In this document: piece by piece, positions 14,548-20,486 of the stretch | How positions within the stretch are numbered: position 1 is the stretch's first letter | Layout of the letters: every line of letters starts with the position of its first letter | Assembly: GCA_944372315.1 (NCBI GenBank) | Contig: CALVYX010000047.1 | Location: 1 to 20,486 of the forward strand | Source: an uncultured Bacilli bacterium | GTDB lineage: Bacteria > Bacillota_I > Bacilli_A > RF39 > UBA660 | DNA: 20,486 nt | Direction: 5' to 3' | Translations under genes and position numbers: made by a program | The notes under the pieces: model-generated | Seen by the model: only the letters and a program-made list of their open reading frames with translations | What the model was told of the DNA's origin: nothing | The model's database searches: none

Positions 14548-14700
14548 ATGTTCAATAATAATTTTAATAATTTTAAAAGTCATAATATTGCAGGAATTAA
14601 TAAGACACCTAGTAATATTGCAGGAGTTAACAAAAATCCTATGAATATCGGTGGAATTAACAAAATACCCAAACAAAATAATCCTTTTTTTAATGTGTAA
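14548..14700 (+). CDS. 50-residue repeat microprotein between xseA and xseB (unknown)
   Basis: A strong AGGAGG (14538-14543) overlapping the xseA stop precedes ATG 14548, which opens 50 codons. Residues 1-11 are Asn/Phe-rich (MFNNNFNNFK). Residues 12-41 are three decapeptide repeats, HNIAGINKTP, SNIAGVNKNP and MNIGGINKIP. The tail is KQNNPFFNV. The protein is polar and basic, with no membrane segment or signal peptide. Repeats at both protein and DNA level plus a near-ideal ribosome-binding site argue that it is translated. No homologue is recognised. The repeat could be a docking motif or a structural (spore or filament) repeat; function is unknown. It is cotranscribed with nusB-xseA and probably xseB. 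Confidence 0.65.
   Translation: MFNNNFNNFKSHNIAGINKTPSNIAGVNKNPMNIGGINKIPKQNNPFFNV
14581..14670 (+). repeat. Three tandem 30-bp coding repeats
   Basis: Units are 14581-14610, 14611-14640 and 14641-14670, with shared core positions AATAT(T/C)GG/CAGGA(A/G)TTAA encoding NI(A/G)G(I/V)NK. Divergence is largely at third positions and at flanking codons, which suggests selection on the peptide rather than a fresh duplication. Confidence 0.75.
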
Positions 14701-14799
14701 ATGGACAATCAATTATCTAAGCAAATCATGAATTCTAGTGGTGAAAACATAATTCGAAATGAGTTTAATCAGGGTGGAGGTTTTAACGGTGGCAACTAA
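14701..14799 (+). CDS. 32-codon in-frame continuation after the repeat microprotein stop (uncertain)
   Basis: An ATG directly after the TAA at 14698-14700 opens 32 codons in the same frame, ending FNQGGGFNGGN. There is no Shine-Dalgarno site of its own. It overlaps the start of xseB, and its Gly codons coincide with the xseB Shine-Dalgarno region, so the Gly-rich end may be a by-product. It could be a second coupled peptide, the tail of an ancestral 83-residue protein split by a stop, or simply untranslated leader of xseB. Confidence 0.25.
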   Translation: MDNQLSKQIMNSSGENIIRNEFNQGGGFNGGN

Positions 14800-15010
14800 A
14801 GAAAAAAACTTTGAAGAATCATTAGTAGAACTTGAAAAAATAGTAAAAGATCTAGAAAGTGGAAATATTCCGTTGGATGATGCTATTACTAAGTTTAATG
14901 AAGCTATGAAGATAGCTAAAGTTTGTAATGATAAGTTAAATAAAGCGGAAGAAAGTGTTAATAAAATTTTAAATAAAGACGGAACACTAGAAGAATTTAA
15001 TGTTGAATAA
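14789..15010 (+). CDS. xseB: Exodeoxyribonuclease VII small subunit
   Basis: This 73-residue helical protein binds the coiled coil of XseA. The family pattern is clear: KNFEESLVELEKIVKDLESGNIPLDDAITKFNEAMKIAKVCNDKLNKAEESVNKIL across residues 5-60. I start it at GTG 14789 because GGAGG (14776-14780) lies eight bases upstream. An in-frame ATG at 14759 would add ten residues with no Shine-Dalgarno site and lacks family similarity there. It is separated from xseA by a microprotein ORF, which is unusual because xseA and xseB normally overlap. Confidence 0.93.
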   Translation: MATKEKNFEESLVELEKIVKDLESGNIPLDDAITKFNEAMKIAKVCNDKLNKAEESVNKILNKDGTLEEFNVE

Positions 15011-15034
15011 ATTACCAGTTATGGTAATTTTTTT
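15009..15034 (+). terminator. Intrinsic terminator of the nusB-xseA-xseB operon
   Basis: An 8-bp stem, AAATTACC (15009-15016) with GGTAATTT (15023-15030), is followed by more T. It starts in the xseB stop codon. Confidence 0.85.
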
Positions 15035-15080
15035 GTTGGAGACAATAATAATGTAGTTTGATTTAAAAGGAGATGAAATC

Positions 15081-16067
15081 ATGAATTTTAAACGAAAACT
15101 ACTTACTTTTTTCTCACTTCTTTTACTGTTGATGCCAATATCTACTTATGCTTATTCATCTAAAGTTGTCTTAGGAGGACAAAATATCGGAATAGAGGTA
15201 AATTCCAAAGGTATAATGGTTGTTGGTTTCTATAAGGTAAATAATTCTTATATTGGTCGTGATGCTGGTATTGAAATAGGTGATAAGATCGTTGCTGTTT
15301 CAAATAAGGAAGTAAATTCGATCGATGAGATGGTTACCGCCATTAACAATAATATTGAAGATTCAAAAGTAAAACTGACTATCTCAAGAGGTAATAAGAA
15401 TATTGATGTTACGCTCGATTTAGTTAAAGATGATAATAATGTTTATAAGACCGGATTATATGTAAAAGATGAAATAACAGGAATTGGTACATTAACTTAT
15501 ATTGATCCAGAAACAAAAATTTATGGAGCACTTGGTCATGAAATAATAGAGAGTAATACTAATAAAAAGATCGAAGTAAAAGATGGTAAAATCTTTAATT
15601 CTGAAGTTACTGGTGCTACTAAAAGTGAACAAGGTACAACTGGAGAAAAGAATGCTATATTTAATAAAAATATTGTTTATGGTGATATAAAAGAAAACAC
15701 TATTAATGGTATTTTTGGAACCTATACAACTACATTTAGCAAAGATAATTTAATTGAAGTAGCAAGTCCTAATGAAATAGTTCGTGGTGAAGCTAAATTA
15801 CTAACAGTACTAAAAGATAATCAAGTAGAAGAATTTGATATTAATATTTTAAAGGTAAATACTGATAGTAAAACTAAAAACATTTTATTTGAAATTACTG
15901 ATGAAGAACTTTTAAATATAACTAATGGAGTAATTAAAGGAATGAGTGGTAGTCCTATTGTTCAAAATAATAAATTAATAGGAGCTGTTACTCATGCTAT
16001 TGTAAACGATAACGAAAAAGGATATGGAATATTTATTACCACAATGTTAGAAGAAGGAGAAAATTAA
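15081..16067 (+). CDS. spoIVB: SpoIVB sporulation serine peptidase
   Basis: This 328-residue S55 peptidase is secreted by the forespore. It signals to the mother cell by cleaving SpoIVFA, so that SpoIVFB can activate sigma-K. A signal/anchor segment spans 6-24. A PDZ domain (about 38-115) has AGIEIGDKIVAVSNKEV. The peptidase domain (about 130-322) has H153 in GALGHEI, D274 in ITDEELL and S289 in GMSGSPIV. D-to-S spacing is 15 residues, as between D363 and S378 of B. subtilis. It is shorter than the Bacillus protein (about 426), mainly in the N-terminal region. AAAGGAG precedes ATG 15081. No sigma-A promoter is evident; forespore sigma control is expected. Here it directly follows xseB, without recN or spo0A alongside. 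Confidence 0.95.
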   Translation: MNFKRKLLTFFSLLLLLMPISTYAYSSKVVLGGQNIGIEVNSKGIMVVGFYKVNNSYIGRDAGIEIGDKIVAVSNKEVNSIDEMVTAINNNIEDSKVKLTISRGNKNIDVTLDLVKDDNNVYKTGLYVKDEITGIGTLTYIDPETKIYGALGHEIIESNTNKKIEVKDGKIFNSEVTGATKSEQGTTGEKNAIFNKNIVYGDIKENTINGIFGTYTTTFSKDNLIEVASPNEIVRGEAKLLTVLKDNQVEEFDINILKVNTDSKTKNILFEITDEELLNITNGVIKGMSGSPIVQNNKLIGAVTHAIVNDNEKGYGIFITTMLEEGEN

Positions 16068-16087
16068 GAGACTGAAGTCTCTTTTTT
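16067..16087 (+). terminator. Intrinsic terminator of spoIVB
   Basis: AGAGAC (16067-16072) pairs with GTCTCT (16077-16082) around a TGAA tetraloop, followed by TTTTT. The stem starts at the last base of the stop. Confidence 0.85.
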
Positions 16088-16110
16088 GATGTCAAATTTT
16101 AGTGAAGCGA

Positions 16111-16139
16111 TTGATATAAAATTTTATTTTTGTTAAAAT
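16111..16139 (+). promoter_or_regulatory. Sigma-A promoter of the phospholipase-like gene
   Basis: TTGATA (16111-16116), a 17-bp spacer and TAAAAT (16134-16139), with TG at 16131-16132 giving an extended -10. Confidence 0.65.
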
Positions 16140-16171
16140 AGTGTATGTAATAGAATAGATAGGAGTAGATT

Positions 16172-16795
16172 ATGGCATCAGCAATTATACATATTTGTGT
16201 AGCAAAAAAAGTGAATGAGTATTTAAAATTTAAAGAAAAAGAATTGTTTTTAGGAACAATTGCACCTGATATAGCAAAAGAAATAAATAAATCTAAAAAT
16301 GAAAGCCATTTTATTACTGAAAAAGAAGATATCCCTAATTTAGACTTGTTTTTAAGTAAATATAAAGGTAGATTGAAGACAGCATTTGATTATGGATATG
16401 TTATCCATTTATATACGGATAACTTATGGTATAGTAAATTAACTACTGATTTAATTGGTGAAGATGGCCTTGCATTATTAGAAAGTAAAGACGTTAAAAA
16501 CAATGCATTATTAATGCGAGATATTTTTTATAAAGATTATACAAATATGAATATTCGATTAATTGATAAATATAATTTAGATTTAACTTTATTTTATGAA
16601 GACTTTGAAGTTCCTAAAACTTGTATTAAAGAAATTCCTGTTAAAAAACTTAATATATTAATAGATAAGATGGGAATAATTATTGCAAACTCTCATAATA
16701 GACGTAATAAAGTATTAGAATATCAAAAAGTAGTTAAATTTATCGATGAATCAGCTAAAGAAATTATTGATTTTTTTGAAAATAATTCTATATAA
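16172..16795 (+). CDS. Zinc-dependent phospholipase C-like protein
   Basis: This 207-residue protein has the pattern of the Firmicute 'zinc dependent phospholipase C family' (small relatives of PF00882). It starts MASAIIHICVAKKVNEYL, followed by FLGTIAPDIAK, a SHFIT segment and FDYGYVIHLYTDNLWY. H7, D33, H46, D73, H79 and D83 are spaced as the likely metal ligands. There is no signal peptide, unlike secreted clostridial alpha-toxins, so it is probably an intracellular hydrolase of unknown substrate, not a toxin. AGGAGTAG precedes ATG 16172. It is monocistronic, with its own promoter and a shared terminator. Confidence 0.7.
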   Translation: MASAIIHICVAKKVNEYLKFKEKELFLGTIAPDIAKEINKSKNESHFITEKEDIPNLDLFLSKYKGRLKTAFDYGYVIHLYTDNLWYSKLTTDLIGEDGLALLESKDVKNNALLMRDIFYKDYTNMNIRLIDKYNLDLTLFYEDFEVPKTCIKEIPVKKLNILIDKMGIIIANSHNRRNKVLEYQKVVKFIDESAKEIIDFFENNSI

Positions 16796-16834
16796 AAAGT
16801 AAAATAGAAATGGATAAAATCTATTTTACTTTTT
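16794..16834. terminator. Bidirectional terminator between convergent genes
   Basis: A perfect 15-bp stem, AAAAAGTAAAATAGA (16794-16808) with TCTATTTTACTTTTT (16820-16834), has an 11-nt loop. It touches the stop codons of both flanking genes. Confidence 0.9.
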
Positions 16835-17366
16835 TTATTAACTCTTCCATCATTTTATTTATTTCTTCTTCTTTTTCTAAGATATCATCGGCTTGTAAAC
16901 ATTCATTAAATTGATAACTAAAGACTAATTTCATATTAGCACTATCGGCAAAACTACCTAAGGAAGTAATAGCGGCTTCTGTAGAATATTCTTCTTTCTT
17001 TTTCCCACCGATAGCAATAGCGACCATTTTTTTATTTTCTAATTTTTTAGGAGTATATAAGGGATTTAGACGATCCATAAATATTTTTAAATCGCCTGAT
17101 AATAAATTCCATCTAGTAGGAGTTATAAATATTAAAGCCTCAGACTCTAATATTTTATTAATATTATCTTCCATGTCATCTTTAAAATCACACTTACCAT
17201 TGATATCACAGTCCATACATCCTGTACATAAAAATATTTTTTGATTACCAGGAATTATTACATTAGAAATAATACGTTCTTTTTTAAAATGTTCCATCAT
17301 TTTTTTAGCTAAATGATGTGAGTTTCCTGTTCTTCTTGATCCAATAATGATAGTAACTTTACTCAT
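16821..17366 (-). CDS. Iron-sulfur flavoprotein / NAD(P)H-dependent FMN reductase family
   Basis: This 181-residue flavodoxin-fold protein has an FMN phosphate loop GSRRTGNSHH (9-18). It also has a compact cysteine motif C47-x2-C50-x2-C53-x5-C59 in CTGCMDCDINGKC, which matches the CX2CX2CX4-7C cluster-binding motif of iron-sulfur flavoproteins (Isf). The central ITPTRWNLLSGDLKIFMDRLNPL block contacts flavin in this family. Electron donor and acceptor are unknown; a redox-stress or cofactor-recycling role in an anaerobe is likely. AGAGGTGTTAAA precedes the ATG at 17366. Confidence 0.88.
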   Translation of the reverse strand: MSKVTIIIGSRRTGNSHHLAKKMMEHFKKERIISNVIIPGNQKIFLCTGCMDCDINGKCDFKDDMEDNINKILESEALIFITPTRWNLLSGDLKIFMDRLNPLYTPKKLENKKMVAIAIGGKKKEEYSTEAAITSLGSFADSANMKLVFSYQFNECLQADDILEKEEEINKMMEELIKKVK

Positions 17367-17417
17367 TTTAACACCTCTTTTTTATTATGGTTTACATTTT
17401 TTCTTTTATGCTAGTTC

Positions 17418-17446
17418 TAATTATTTAAGAAAAAATTTTTTGTCGA
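17418..17446 (-). promoter_or_regulatory. Weak candidate promoter of the flavoprotein gene
   Basis: On the minus strand, TCGACA (17446-17441), a 17-bp spacer and TAATTA (17423-17418). The -10 is poor. Confidence 0.3.
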
Positions 17447-17463
17447 AAAAAAGATATAAAAAA

Positions 17464-17490
17464 TTAGCAAAAGTTGTTGACAAGTGCTAA
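17464..17490 (+). promoter_or_regulatory. CIRCE operator 1 (HrcA binding), overlapping the -35
   Basis: TTAGCAAAA-N9-AAGTGCTAA against the consensus TTAGCACTC-N9-GAGTGCTAA gives 6/9 plus 8/9, with exactly nine spacer bases. It covers the -35 box of the hrcA promoter, so bound HrcA would block RNA polymerase. Confidence 0.85.
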
Positions 17491-17505
17491 TAATAAGAAT
17501 ATAAT
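17477..17505 (+). promoter_or_regulatory. Consensus sigma-A promoter of hrcA-grpE-dnaK
   Basis: A perfect TTGACA (17477-17482), a 17-bp spacer and a perfect TATAAT (17500-17505). The predicted start is near 17512. Such a strong promoter is expected where a repressor sets the basal level. Confidence 0.92.
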
Positions 17506-17509
17506 TATT

Positions 17510-17536
17510 TTAGCAATCGGATAAAGATATTGCTAG
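17510..17536 (+). promoter_or_regulatory. Second CIRCE-like operator in the 5' UTR
   Basis: TTAGCAATC-N9-TATTGCTAG gives 8/9 plus 6/9 matches to CIRCE with exact N9 spacing. The inner TAGCAAT/ATTGCTA can form a 7-bp RNA stem that ends at the AGGAGG of hrcA. Confidence 0.6.
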
Positions 17537-17545
17537 GAGGTAAAA

Positions 17546-18529
17546 ATGTTAACGAAGAGACAAAACGAAATATTAAAAATTATTGTTTTGGAATATATCA
17601 AGTTAGCAAAACCTGTGAGTTCCAATTTGATATGTGATACTTTAAATTGTTCAAGCGCTACTATACGTGCTGAGATGGCAACATTAGAAGAGTTAGGACT
17701 GCTTGAAAAAACCCATACTTCCTCAGGAAGAGTTCCTAGTGAAGAAGGTTATAGATATTATGTGGATAATTTAATGGAACTAAAAACAATGAGTGCTGAA
17801 GATATGTTAAAGTTACAGATTATATTTCATAATAATCAACTTGAAATATCAGATTGCTTAAAGAAAAGTCTTGAAATAGTATCTGAATTAACCAATTACA
17901 CTTCCATCAAACTAGGTGTTACTTCTCACGAAAACATATTAAAAGAATTTAATGTTGTTCCACTTGATAATGAAAATATGATAGCAATAGTGATTACTGA
18001 TAAAGGTCATGTAGAACATAAAAATATTAATATTCAAAATATTGATTTAGAAGAAGTAAAAAAGACTGTTACCCTTATTAATAATATGATAATAGGAACA
18101 CCCATTGATGAAGTAAGTGCTAAGCTTGAATATGAAGTAAAACCGATAATTGGTAAATATGTCAAAGAGCATGAACGATTATATAATGTTTTCTATGATG
18201 TATTTAATAACTTTACTAATAAGAATGTTGATATTGTTGGAAAGAAAAATATTTTAAATCAACCAGAATTTAATAATATAGATAAAGTAAAAGAAATATT
18301 GGATAAATTAGATGAAGATAATATTGTTGATTTAGTAGAAGAAAAAGATAATGATATCAAAATATATATTGGTAAAGAAAATAATCTAGATGATGATATG
18401 ACCGTTATTAAAACTAAATATAAAACTCCATTAGAGGAAGGTACTATTGCTATAGTGGGACCTAAGAGAATGGAATATGACCGAGTTGTATCACTATTAG
18501 AGTATATTAAATCTAATCTAGAAAAATAA
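17546..18529 (+). CDS. hrcA: Heat-inducible transcription repressor HrcA
   Basis: This 327-residue dimeric repressor binds CIRCE sites and needs GroEL for activity, giving negative control of chaperone genes. The N-terminal winged-helix domain (about 1-75) has MLTKRQNEILKIIVLEYIKL, PVSSNLI, SSATIRAEMATLEELGLLEKTHTSSGRVPSEEGYRYYVD (about residues 36-73). The GAF-like and dimerisation regions follow, ending in GTIAIVGPKRMEYDRVVSLLEYI. AGGAGG precedes the ATG. It is first in hrcA-grpE-dnaK and lies behind two CIRCE-like sites, so it is autoregulated. The gap to grpE is 10 bp. Confidence 0.97.
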   Translation: MLTKRQNEILKIIVLEYIKLAKPVSSNLICDTLNCSSATIRAEMATLEELGLLEKTHTSSGRVPSEEGYRYYVDNLMELKTMSAEDMLKLQIIFHNNQLEISDCLKKSLEIVSELTNYTSIKLGVTSHENILKEFNVVPLDNENMIAIVITDKGHVEHKNINIQNIDLEEVKKTVTLINNMIIGTPIDEVSAKLEYEVKPIIGKYVKEHERLYNVFYDVFNNFTNKNVDIVGKKNILNQPEFNNIDKVKEILDKLDEDNIVDLVEEKDNDIKIYIGKENNLDDDMTVIKTKYKTPLEEGTIAIVGPKRMEYDRVVSLLEYIKSNLEK

Positions 18530-18539
18530 GGAGAGTAAG

Positions 18540-20486
<1,947 letters not shown>

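Noticed and set aside
14266..14712. 148-codon minus-strand ORF opposite the end of xseA and the microprotein
   Set aside because: It lies fully antisense to xseA and the repeat ORF. Its Ile/Leu/Ser-rich low-complexity product reflects complementary AT-rich codons, and there is no Shine-Dalgarno site.

Overview
The window comes from a low-GC, standard-code, endospore-forming Firmicute. The base composition is very AT-rich and codons end mostly in A or T. Shine-Dalgarno sites are of the GGAGG or AGGTGAT type, and many promoters have a TGn extended -10. Three sporulation or germination genes (sleC-like, sirA, spoIVB) sit among conserved Bacilli-type housekeeping blocks. The gene order tkt-sirA-yneF is the Bacillus order. 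I infer a compact member of the Bacilli or an Erysipelotrichia/Mollicutes-related gut lineage; the exact taxon cannot be read from the sequence.

Left part (1-5960), envelope and spore functions: a partial gene for a protein with two peptidoglycan-binding domains runs leftward off the edge. It is divergent from a SleC-like spore cortex-lytic enzyme. A CorA-type Mg2+ transporter follows, then a secreted beta-helix protein ending in an NPSTS sorting signal. The beta-helix gene converges, through a shared bidirectional terminator, on a class B sortase that is its likely anchoring enzyme. A divergent gene encodes a single-pass membrane protein of unknown function.

Middle (5961-12819): transketolase, SirA (DnaA inhibitor at sporulation) and YneF. 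Next come the L21 operon, rplU-prp-rpmA, with a probable autoregulatory leader and an L27 that carries the N-terminal extension removed by Prp. A 670-base stretch follows that has no long ORF. It holds two terminators, a good promoter, a short TTG-started ORF inside a foldable leader, and a 48-residue membrane microprotein. After it come a three-module PemK/MazF-like protein and the GTPase gene obg.

Right part (12820-20486): nusB-xseA, an unannotated 50-residue repeat microprotein, xseB, then spoIVB. This looks like a shortened version of the Bacillus nusB...xseAB...spoIVB region. A zinc-phospholipase-like gene and a convergent iron-sulfur flavoprotein gene follow. The window ends in the heat-shock operon hrcA-grpE-dnaK, with dnaK cut by the right edge. 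That operon has a consensus sigma-A promoter and apparently two CIRCE operators.

Most transcription units end in hairpins that overlap or touch the stop codon. Several genes have a spurious in-frame GTG, TTG or ATG upstream of the real start, and the starts given here were chosen by Shine-Dalgarno spacing. The least explained items are the repeat microprotein between xseA and xseB, the 9970-10407 intergenic unit, the three-module PemK-like protein and the double CIRCE.
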